Source of the DNA: a virus
Length of the DNA stretch: 30,830 bases
Strand: one strand, 5' to 3'
IMG/VR virus record: IMGVR_UViG_3300042154_001843
Coordinates: 1-30,830 of that record
This document shows, piece by piece, positions 8,780 to 15,225 of the stretch. The position numbers and the translations under genes were made by a program. Within the stretch, counting starts at the first letter, position 1; every line of letters starts with the position of its first letter. Below the pieces are notes generated by a model. It was not told the DNA's origin, ran no database searches, and worked only from the letters and a program-made list of their open reading frames with translations.

Positions 8780-10159
8780 TTAAATTGTTTGATTTTCTCT
8801 TTGTTGTCTAGCCCTAAACGCTTCTACCGCTCTGTTTGCTCTGTCTTGTGTCTTTTGTTCTTCATGACCAAGTAAAGTATTTTGACTATCGGTATCAATA
8901 ATTAACATTTTATTATCGAATTTACAATTTTGGAATATAATTCCATCTTGTCCAATACGTGATTTTAATAAACTTAACGTTGCTAAGTTATGTTCTTTCT
9001 GTTCTAATGTCTTAGCTATAGAAATAATAACGTGTGCAATTTGAGCTTTCTTAATTGAACCACCCATTTGGTCACTTGTTACAACCTCTGATGAGATTGA
9101 ATCTCTACTACCTTGTGTCGCCGTCCAAATCGCCATGTTAAACTCAGTTGTCATAGATTCAAGACTTCTCATAACAGAACCCTCGCCTTTCCATTCTTCA
9201 CCGTTAACACTCTTATCTGTACTAACACAGTCAACATAATCCAAAATCAACATATCAGGTACAAATCCTTCTGAGATTAGTTTTCTAATTTTTGATTTAA
9301 TCTTAGATACGGTTGCGTCATCACTTGACATCTTAATCATTTTCAAAACACCTTTAGAACGAGCCTGAGCTTCAAGTACCTTTTCTTTTACCTCCTCAGC
9401 GTATTCAGGTTGGTCATCCGGTTCAACATTTGTCCAAATGGTAAAGTGTTTTCTTCTTACGTTATCACGATTATCTTCAAAGAAGATTTGTAACACATTG
9501 AAGTCATTGTTAAATGCGGTGTTTGCAAACTTGGTTAAGATTGTTGTCTTACCGGTACCAGTCGGTGCCAAGATAATACCCAATTCACCACGTCCCAATC
9601 CACCTTTCAATAAATTATCAATACCCACAATACCTGTTGGGATTGGTAATCTAAAATCTTTTTCTAATGCCGAATCAATATCATGAAACACATCAACAAT
9701 ATCATTATCATCGGTACCAACTTGTAATGCCTTCTGAATGATTTGTTCTATTTTATGGTACTCCTCAAAGTTACCATTTTCAATAATGTGGTTAACGTTT
9801 TTTAATTCCTTTTTAAGATTTTGTTGCTTACAGAAGTTCAACGCTCTGTCTTTTACAAAGTGTGTGTCTTTGTCATCGTTTTTGATTTGCTCTAACGTGT
9901 CAATGTGAATACGGTTTGAATCCTTATTCCCACTTTCCGACATGATTTTTTGAGCAATTGTATCATAATTTGGAATCTTCCCATAAGATGAATACAATTC
10001 TTTCACATTTTCGATAATATATCTAAATGAATTGTTATCAAAAAACTTTGTTTCCAAAACTTCGATAATGGTATCACCATATTTTCTATCCTCAATAATC
10101 GCTTTTAACAACGATTGTTGAAAGGAAAATCCTAGGTGTCCAAAATTTCTTTCTTCCAT
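8780..10159 (-). CDS. 41: Replicative DNA helicase, gp41/DnaB-type
   Basis: The 459-residue protein has the layout of a hexameric replicative helicase (T4 gp41 is 475). Residues 1-150 are a mostly helical N-terminal domain. A RecA-type motor follows: GIDNLLKGGLGRGELGI leads into the Walker A motif APTGTGKTT (198-206), and Walker B is MLILDYVD (303-310). A conserved ATQGSRDS segment near 360 matches the sensor/DNA-loop region of SF4 helicases. It unwinds DNA ahead of the lagging strand. No primase (gp61) or loader (gp59) gene is in the window. It sits in the replication operon between the 148-aa gene and nrdB. SF4 assignment is certain; gp41 rather than DnaB naming follows the T4-like context. 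Confidence 0.92.
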   Translation of the reverse strand: MEERNFGHLGFSFQQSLLKAIIEDRKYGDTIIEVLETKFFDNNSFRYIIENVKELYSSYGKIPNYDTIAQKIMSESGNKDSNRIHIDTLEQIKNDDKDTHFVKDRALNFCKQQNLKKELKNVNHIIENGNFEEYHKIEQIIQKALQVGTDDNDIVDVFHDIDSALEKDFRLPIPTGIVGIDNLLKGGLGRGELGIILAPTGTGKTTILTKFANTAFNNDFNVLQIFFEDNRDNVRRKHFTIWTNVEPDDQPEYAEEVKEKVLEAQARSKGVLKMIKMSSDDATVSKIKSKIRKLISEGFVPDMLILDYVDCVSTDKSVNGEEWKGEGSVMRSLESMTTEFNMAIWTATQGSRDSISSEVVTSDQMGGSIKKAQIAHVIISIAKTLEQKEHNLATLSLLKSRIGQDGIIFQNCKFDNKMLIIDTDSQNTLLGHEEQKTQDRANRAVEAFRARQQRENQTI

Positions 10160-10180
10160 AATATTTTTTTAAAAAGTTAA

Positions 10181-10627
10181 TTAAAGTTGGTAATTTAAAT
10201 AAGTTGTTTCCAATTCTTCAGATGATAATATGTCAGTAAGGTTGCCCAACATTCTCTTTAGTTTCGGACGAATATCCACGGTATATCTCACCTTTGGGTG
10301 AAAATAATGTGCCGGAAATATCCTTTCAATAAATACATCCTCACCCAACTTTATTTGTAGTAAAAATTGTTCTTTATCCTTATCAGAATTTTCTTCCACA
10401 TAATCAGAGGACTGGAAAAAATTTTGATTTTCACACATGTAATCGGAAGTTTTTATTTTCAAATCATTCGAAATTTCCTCACAAATATTTTTAACATAAT
10501 CATAAAGGTCCAATGAACGACGTGATTTAGGGGTGTGTTCCATCACATTAAAAAAACGTTGACATACAATATTTTTTTCTAATGTTAAGATGAATTCGAA
10601 TTTAGTAATTGATTGCTCGTTACTCAT
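10181..10627 (-). CDS. Uncharacterised replication-operon protein
   Basis: I do not recognise this 148-residue protein. It is mixed alpha/beta in appearance, with a central charged, Lys/Glu/Asp-rich part (about residues 45-90) and a basic stretch with VRYTVDIRPKLKRML near the end. There is no signal peptide or membrane segment. Its start overlaps the end of the 5' nuclease gene by eight bases, and the helicase starts 21 bases after it, so it is translationally coupled and presumably serves replication. T4 has gp59 (helicase loader) and uvsY as small partners of these enzymes; neither can be identified here, and the protein could fill such a role, but this is only position-based speculation. 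Confidence 0.75.
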   Translation of the reverse strand: MSNEQSITKFEFILTLEKNIVCQRFFNVMEHTPKSRRSLDLYDYVKNICEEISNDLKIKTSDYMCENQNFFQSSDYVEENSDKDKEQFLLQIKLGEDVFIERIFPAHYFHPKVRYTVDIRPKLKRMLGNLTDILSSEELETTYLNYQL

Positions 10628-11639
10628 AGTTTTTGATTTTAATAATTCTTTTATTTTTTTCTTTTCTTGTTAATCTTAGGAAAGGATTTAAGAATTTTGC
10701 AAATGCATCATCTGATTTTGGTAGGATATTATTAATCCCATCTTCCGTCATTAATTTTATTGCGTTCTTATACGACCTTCCTTCAGAGTCAAGATTCTCC
10801 CCTATTAACTGGTTAATATTTTCCTTAGCATCTTCAGTTAGTAATGGTTCATCTAAATTAACGATTTTATTGTTAATTTCAAAAAACTCATCACCAAAAA
10901 CACCATGTTTTGTTACACCGGTTAATAAATTTGTTATTAATTTATTATTTTTATCTTGTTCGAAGATAACATTACTTTTTTTAATAATATCATCTAAAGA
11001 TAATTGTTTTGTTTGTACTTCAGGGAAGAGAGAAATCAATCTTTTAATACCCATATTTTTAATACCTGAAATATTATCAGATGGGTCACCACATAATATC
11101 TTAATGATTTTTACATTTTCAATTAAGACATCTTCATGACTATACTTAATAGTATCATTGACACTATAAAGTTTATGATGTGATGGATTATAAATTTTTG
11201 TGTTTTCGGAAACTAATTGAGTTAAGTCTCCATCTGAGGAATAGACTATTTTCTTTTCCTCTGGTGAGTTCTTAGTGTAGTAAGCAATACAATCGTCAGT
11301 TTCACAGAATTCGTACTCTCCTTGACGAACAAATAACTCCTCAAGGTATTGTTTAACTCTATCTCTTTGATAATTGTATGAGTTTAATTCCTCATCACTA
11401 CGAAGTCTGCTCTTTCTATTTTCTTTATAGAGATGATAAACTTTTCTTCGTGATGACGAACCTTCATGTCCATCCCAAAATACTACAATCTTGTCTAAGT
11501 GATATTCTTCGAAAGACCTTCTAAGGGTATTGAGGAAATGATATATTCCCCCAATATGATTTCCCCTATAAAAGAAGTTCTTACACCCGTAAAATCCGAT
11601 TGTTAATAAATTGTCACCGTCGACAAGTAAAACGGACAT
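10620..11639 (-). CDS. rnh: RNase H-type 5'-3' exonuclease (FEN-1 family)
   Basis: The 339-residue protein has the acidic metal-binding motifs of the 5' nuclease superfamily in the right order: LLVDGDN (D7), VVFWDG (D56), the ETDDCIAYY group (E113, D115, D116), SSDGDLTQL (D136, D138), and the helix-hairpin region GDPSDNISGIKNMG (D185, D188). An arginine-rich helix (LYKENRKSRLR) matches the family's arch. T4 RNase H removes RNA primers and flaps from lagging-strand fragments, which fits its place between uvsX and the helicase. T4 rnh is 305 residues. It starts 23 bases after uvsX and its end overlaps the 148-aa gene. A strictly RNA-specific role cannot be read from sequence. Confidence 0.9.
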   Translation of the reverse strand: MSVLLVDGDNLLTIGFYGCKNFFYRGNHIGGIYHFLNTLRRSFEEYHLDKIVVFWDGHEGSSSRRKVYHLYKENRKSRLRSDEELNSYNYQRDRVKQYLEELFVRQGEYEFCETDDCIAYYTKNSPEEKKIVYSSDGDLTQLVSENTKIYNPSHHKLYSVNDTIKYSHEDVLIENVKIIKILCGDPSDNISGIKNMGIKRLISLFPEVQTKQLSLDDIIKKSNVIFEQDKNNKLITNLLTGVTKHGVFGDEFFEINNKIVNLDEPLLTEDAKENINQLIGENLDSEGRSYKNAIKLMTEDGINNILPKSDDAFAKFLNPFLRLTRKEKNKRIIKIKNYE

Positions 11640-11662
11640 TTGTTTTAATTTAAAATGTGAAA

Positions 11663-12703
11663 CTATTCTTCGTCTGAATCTGTGGCATCTAAAACATCTT
11701 CGAATTTGATGTCTTTTAAGTCAGATACTTTTTCACCAAACAACTTGCTAATATAATCTAAATTATCTTTAACATATTGTTCACGGGAAATTTTTTCTTC
11801 AGCCGTTTCTTTTGCTCTCAAGAATCCATGTGGTGTTACCATAATCTTACCATCAGCAAACGCAATACCATTAACGTGATTTTTCATTACGGAAATTTTA
11901 CTTCTCGTAGCCACACTAATAGTTCTTTTGTTTTTTGTGATAGGTATTTTAGTTGTACCCGCATTCTTTTGATTACCAAATAAGAAAACCAATGTTGAGT
12001 TCAAATAAATTGCCTCACCACCTTTTGCTTTAATCTTTGGTTGTCCATAGATATTGTCCGGTAATTCAACCCAAGGTTGATTAACAATAATCAATGTATT
12101 TGTGTGTGGTTTCTCAGAACGACGAGAACCTGAAATACGTTGATTGATACCCATACCAATTTTGTCAGCTAACGCCGCCGCATTGTGTTGTTTACCACCT
12201 TTACCTTCGTATGTCATCTTACAAGGTACTGAACCCACAGAATCCCAAAGGAATAACAAATCGTAAGGTATGTTACCTTTATCTTGAGCATCCATCAAAT
12301 CGTTCATAAAGTCCGTAATTTGTTCGATGTAATCAAAATCGTTCTTGAAAATGTAAGGACCTGAATAAGTTACCTCACCAGTTGCCTCGTCAACTTCTTG
12401 TTCAACAGGGATACCCATAATCCTTGCGTGCTCAAAATCAAACTTTTGTTCTGTGATAATAAACACAGGTAACATTCCTTTTTTGACACCATCAGCCGCA
12501 GCACCTAATAGAGCCGTTGTCTTACCTGTATCTGAATGTCCTAACAACATATTGATGTGACCAATTGCGGGACCAGGAATACCCGTTGCATCCAAGAAAG
12601 CATCACCTAAATCCAAGAACCTGTCGGCCTTGTAAGTAGTTTTAGTTGAGTATTTGTTTACAACACTCTCAATGCTTGAAAAATCTTGTTTTTTAATTCC
12701 CAT
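11663..12703 (-). CDS. uvsX: RecA-like recombinase UvsX
   Basis: The 346-residue protein has the RecA/UvsX core. Walker A is GHSDTGKT (55-62), and Walker B is YDLLFLWDSVGSV (147-159), followed by a long disordered-looking DNA loop with GGKQHNAAALADKIG. TLIIVNQPWVELPDN is the sensor strand. C-terminal residues are acidic (ATDSDEE). UvsX forms filaments on gp32-coated DNA, performing strand exchange and recombination-dependent replication. It is similar in length to T4 UvsX (391) but a little shorter. It is the second gene of the replication block, 46 bases after gp32 with a hairpin in between. The RecA family is certain; UvsX rather than host-type RecA rests on sequence style and the gp32 neighbour. 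Confidence 0.94.
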   Translation of the reverse strand: MGIKKQDFSSIESVVNKYSTKTTYKADRFLDLGDAFLDATGIPGPAIGHINMLLGHSDTGKTTALLGAAADGVKKGMLPVFIITEQKFDFEHARIMGIPVEQEVDEATGEVTYSGPYIFKNDFDYIEQITDFMNDLMDAQDKGNIPYDLLFLWDSVGSVPCKMTYEGKGGKQHNAAALADKIGMGINQRISGSRRSEKPHTNTLIIVNQPWVELPDNIYGQPKIKAKGGEAIYLNSTLVFLFGNQKNAGTTKIPITKNKRTISVATRSKISVMKNHVNGIAFADGKIMVTPHGFLRAKETAEEKISREQYVKDNLDYISKLFGEKVSDLKDIKFEDVLDATDSDEE

Positions 12704-12712
12704 ATATTTTGT

Positions 12713-12743
12713 TTTTAAAATGGGGTGGATATTTCACCACCCC
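12713..12743 (-). terminator. Hairpin between gp32 and uvsX
   Basis: A 7-bp GC-rich stem (GGGGTGG/CCACCCC) with an 8-base loop lies seven bases after the gp32 stop and is followed on the minus transcript by A then UUUU. The short U-run suggests a leaky terminator that would raise gp32 over the genes that follow, rather than a full stop. Confidence 0.65.
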
Positions 12744-12749
12744 GTGATA

Positions 12750-13622
12750 TTAGAACGGTAATTCTTCGTCGATATCGTCATCCGCTTGTGGGTCCTCAAC
12801 TACAGGAGCCTTAGCCGGTGCTGACGGTGTTGAAGGAGCTTGTGGTGATTGACCCATTGTTTCTTCGCCCGATGAGTTAGAAACCCATTTGCTCAAGTTA
12901 GAATCCCAACGTGGAACTTCACCATTTGCAACCATCTCTAAGTAATCTTCACCTTTCTTAGAATAAACATCTGACCAAGTTAATTCGTCATTTGACCACG
13001 TACTACCGATGTTTTCATCTGTATGTAAAGGTCCCTTGTCTTCAGGAATTACTGAATTGATTGTTGTATACTCTTTACCGTTACCTGACTTAGCCAATGT
13101 TAACGATAAGATTAAATCACGACCATCAGCAACATTTGTGATGTCACCTTTATTACGGAAGATAGGGATAATTTTATCCAAGATACCATCTCCTTTTGCG
13201 TTGTGTTTAAATCTCCAAAACTTAACACCATCATTTTCGTTATCACGGTCGATAACTTTCACAATATAAAATTTACGAGAACGATATTGACGAGCTAACT
13301 CACGGTCAGACTCAACACCTGTCATCATTAATTCATCATGAATCTCGTTTAATGGTGAACGTTTTCCTTCTTGTTTAGGGTCATATAATTTTACCCATTT
13401 TCCATCCACTTGAACTTCGTGGAAATATACCTCAACAAATGGTGAAGAACCATCTTTTGTTGGTAGAATACGAATACGTTTTTCCTCACCTTTAGAACCT
13501 TTTGGTAATACGGTAGTGAAATACTTCTTCATGCGGTCCTCAGAGGACACTCGATTTGCGTTGCCACTTGTGGCGTTCTTGTTTTTTTCGTACTGAGCCA
13601 GTACTGCATCAAATGTAGACAT
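12750..13622 (-). CDS. 32: Single-stranded DNA-binding protein gp32-like
   Basis: The 290-residue protein coats single-stranded DNA during replication and recombination. The N-terminal part is basic and flexible, the core has an OB-fold-like pattern (RIRILPTKDG, VEVYFHEV, FYIVKVIDRDN, KFWRFKHN), and a Pro/Ala-rich linker leads to an acidic tail, DDDIDEELPF. Unlike T4 gp32, it contains no cysteine at all, so the zinc site of gp32 is missing. The tail ends like bacterial SSB tips (DDDIPF in E. coli). It is the first gene of the replication block; a strong terminator lies just upstream and a candidate TAnnTTTG box marks a promoter. gp32 identity is from context and architecture more than from a unique motif. 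Confidence 0.85.
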   Translation of the reverse strand: MSTFDAVLAQYEKNKNATSGNANRVSSEDRMKKYFTTVLPKGSKGEEKRIRILPTKDGSSPFVEVYFHEVQVDGKWVKLYDPKQEGKRSPLNEIHDELMMTGVESDRELARQYRSRKFYIVKVIDRDNENDGVKFWRFKHNAKGDGILDKIIPIFRNKGDITNVADGRDLILSLTLAKSGNGKEYTTINSVIPEDKGPLHTDENIGSTWSNDELTWSDVYSKKGEDYLEMVANGEVPRWDSNLSKWVSNSSGEETMGQSPQAPSTPSAPAKAPVVEDPQADDDIDEELPF

Positions 13623-13648
13623 AATTATATATGTTTTTAGTTATGGAA

Positions 13649-13656
13649 CAAATATA
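13649..13656 (-). promoter_or_regulatory. Candidate Bacteroidota-type -7 element for gp32
   Basis: TATATTTG on the coding strand fits the TAnnTTTG consensus of Bacteroidota housekeeping promoters. It lies after the terminator of the small-gene cluster and 27 bases upstream of the gp32 ATG. I see no clear TTTG at the -33 position. Confidence 0.45.
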
Positions 13657-13659
13657 CAT

Positions 13660-13688
13660 AAAAAAAACCGCATTACGAAATACGGTTT
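13660..13688 (-). terminator. Rho-independent terminator after the 75-aa gene
   Basis: A 10-bp stem (AAACCGTATT/AATGCGGTTT in transcript orientation, with one U-G pair) and a 4-base loop are followed by eight U. It ends the structural transcript before the replication block. Confidence 0.92.
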
Positions 13689-13717
13689 AGTTATTAACAT
13701 TAATTTTTTTAATAAAA

Positions 13718-13945
13718 TTACCAATTAATAGTATATTTTGGGTACGTCCCCATGGTGTCAAAAGATTCAGTAACCGTATAACCATACTGTTTAAGTATGG
13801 TTATCATAGCGGAATTAATTTTTCCTCCATCTACTATTATTGTATATAAACCCTGAGCGGTTGCTCCGGTTACTAAACTATCAATATATGATAGTGAACT
13901 TGTTGCCGTATTTGATGCAATTCTTGCTGCTGAACCTGATATCAT
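13718..13945 (-). CDS. Small uncharacterised phage protein (75 aa)
   Basis: This 75-residue product has an Ala/Ser/Thr-rich N-terminal helix (AARIASNTATSSLSYIDSL), a short IIVDGG strand, and a compact second half in which MITILKQYGYTV is followed by TYPKYTINW. The pattern of helix, DGG and LxxxGYxV suggests a small folded domain, not chance coding. It is the last gene before a strong terminator and follows the Dps-like gene after 18 bases. The function is unknown; a small virion or decoration protein would suit the neighbourhood, which is all structural upstream. Confidence 0.7.
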   Translation of the reverse strand: MISGSAARIASNTATSSLSYIDSLVTGATAQGLYTIIVDGGKINSAMITILKQYGYTVTESFDTMGTYPKYTINW

Positions 13946-13963
13946 TTTATTTTATTTTTTTTC

Positions 13964-14344
13964 TTATTTGTTTAATGTAAGTAAATATTTTAATTTTTGG
14001 AATAAACCAAGCATTTCATCTCGTAAATTTAAAAGATTTGTATCTTTTTCATCGATACTGTCAGTCCATTGAACAAAAGATTTACACACGGTTTCTATCA
14101 TTTCTTCAGGTTTTACATCTCCAATATTTACTAATTCAATTGTATTTGTTTCATCATCTAACTGAAATCTACCGTATTGGCCCATTGATTGTTCAACAAA
14201 TTCATCCATCAAATCTTCCAACGCATCTCTTGTTTTAGCAAACGCTTTGTGTCTTGCTAAACCTTTAGTTTGCCAATGAAATATTTTCAATTGACTGTGT
14301 AATCCTATAAGGAAATTTACATTAGAACTTAAATTCATTTTCAT
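13964..14344 (-). CDS. Dps/ferritin-like helical protein
   Basis: The 126-residue protein begins with helices that recall the ferroxidase part of Dps: LHSQLKIFHWQTKGL, then H32, then DLMDEFVEQ. Dps proteins have HWxxKG, a second His, and a D-x3-E motif; here H23, H32, D47 and E51 occupy similar places, and the spacing from H32 to D47 (15) equals that in E. coli Dps. The rest is helical with acidic residues and ends in a hydrophobic helix. It is shorter than Dps (about 160), so it could be a small four-helix protein with lost iron binding. It overlaps the end of the 218-aa gene by 23 bases. The fold is an inference, the role unknown; it may be a virion or host-protection protein. Confidence 0.65.
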   Translation of the reverse strand: MKMNLSSNVNFLIGLHSQLKIFHWQTKGLARHKAFAKTRDALEDLMDEFVEQSMGQYGRFQLDDETNTIELVNIGDVKPEEMIETVCKSFVQWTDSIDEKDTNLLNLRDEMLGLFQKLKYLLTLNK

Positions 14345-14978
14345 TTTCTTCTCCCGTATCGTTAAATGTATCTCTTAATGTTTCTGGTGTAAAATCATTT
14401 ACATCATCTTTTGTTAAAATGTATTCGTTTTTACCACTTGCTCTCATTTCTTCTTGTTTTTGTGAAAAGAAATCAGTTGGTTTTTGATTAAATGGATATG
14501 AATCTAATGAACGCATTTCCAATTTTTCTTGTGGTGTTTCAGGTTTCATTTGTTTTACCTCAGCACCTAATTGCTCAATCTTTTGAACTAAAGTATCCAT
14601 CTCAGATAATTTGGATGCCAAGTCATCAAGTTTAGTAAATACATCGTCCATTTTACCGATAACAGTTGAATTGTCGTTTTGTGTTCCCTCAATGTCTTTC
14701 TTAAGACTCTTAGTCATATTAACTAAGTCTGTAATATCGATTTCTTCTGTATCACCCATTGCCGGGTCTGCAGGTACGTCCATTGGTGCAGGTGCTTCAC
14801 CACCTAATGCCGGGTCCGCAGGTGCTCCACCCAATGCTGGGTCAACAGGTGCTGCCGCAGCATCTAATGCCGGGTCTGCCGGTGGTAGTGGTGCTTCTTG
14901 TTCCACTATCATTTTCTTAGCGTATTTGTTAATCGCATTATAACGATTTAGTTCTTCTTGTAGTTTGTTTTCTAACAT
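14322..14978 (-). CDS. Ala/Pro-repeat coiled-coil phage protein
   Basis: The 218-residue protein has a basic N-terminal helix (MLENKLQEELNRYN), then a repeated Pro-Ala-Asp segment at residues about 31-76 built of PADPAL/PVDPALGG units, then a long coiled-coil-like stretch (about 80-145: DVFTKLDDLASKLSEMDTL), and an acidic C-terminus. The architecture is that of a flexible linker joined to a helical oligomeriser. It sits between the 67-aa gene (three bases) and the Dps-like gene (23-base overlap), downstream of the hub gene. The function is unknown; a virion-associated or assembly protein is plausible. Confidence 0.75.
   Translation of the reverse strand: MLENKLQEELNRYNAINKYAKKMIVEQEAPLPPADPALDAAAAPVDPALGGAPADPALGGEAPAPMDVPADPAMGDTEEIDITDLVNMTKSLKKDIEGTQNDNSTVIGKMDDVFTKLDDLASKLSEMDTLVQKIEQLGAEVKQMKPETPQEKLEMRSLDSYPFNQKPTDFFSQKQEEMRASGKNEYILTKDDVNDFTPETLRDTFNDTGEENENEFKF
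14755..14882 (-). repeat. Imperfect Pro-Ala-Asp coding repeats in the 218-aa gene
   Basis: Four imperfect units related to the plus-strand text AATGCCGGGTCTGCAGGTG recur with irregular spacing of about 30 to 50 bases. They encode the PADPAL series and are more GC-rich than the surrounding genes. Length variation by slippage would be expected here. Confidence 0.7.
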
Positions 14979-14981
14979 GGC

Positions 14982-15185
14982 TTAATCTTGTAATAATTGT
15001 CTACCGTCGTTGGTAATATATTTTTTATTTATTCTTTCGACTATTCCGTCTTTTTCTCTGATAGTATAACATTCTCCTGTTACCATATCACACTCTTCTC
15101 TTTCCATTCCATCGTTAGATGTGTTTCTAACTTGTTTTGGAGTTAAGAATTGGTCCATTGCGTTGTTAATTCTTGAATTATTCAT
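14982..15185 (-). CDS. Small uncharacterised protein (67 aa)
   Basis: This 67-residue protein has an N-terminal DQFLTPKQV segment, two cysteines in EECDMVTGECYTI and a KKYITNDGRQLL end. It has no transmembrane segment. It begins 40 bases after the 1922-aa gene, with a TATTTATA motif in the gap, and ends three bases before the 218-aa start codon, so it leads a small-gene unit. The function is unknown. Confidence 0.65.
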   Translation of the reverse strand: MNNSRINNAMDQFLTPKQVRNTSNDGMEREECDMVTGECYTIREKDGIVERINKKYITNDGRQLLQD

Positions 15186-15196
15186 AACATTTTTAT

Positions 15197-15204
15197 TATA
15201 AATA
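15197..15204 (-). promoter_or_regulatory. TATTTATA motif upstream of the 67-aa gene
   Basis: TATTTATA on the coding strand lies 11 bases before ATG 15185 in the 40-base gap after the hub gene. It is an exact match to the element upstream of gp25, the tape measure and gp19. Confidence 0.4.
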
Positions 15205-15225
15205 TCTGTAATTAGTTAATATTCA

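Noticed and set aside
10633-11139. 168-codon plus-strand open frame, very hydrophobic
   Set aside because: It is opposite the 5' nuclease, whose catalytic residues are intact; the Leu/Ile/Phe content is the mirror of Lys/Asn/Glu codons.
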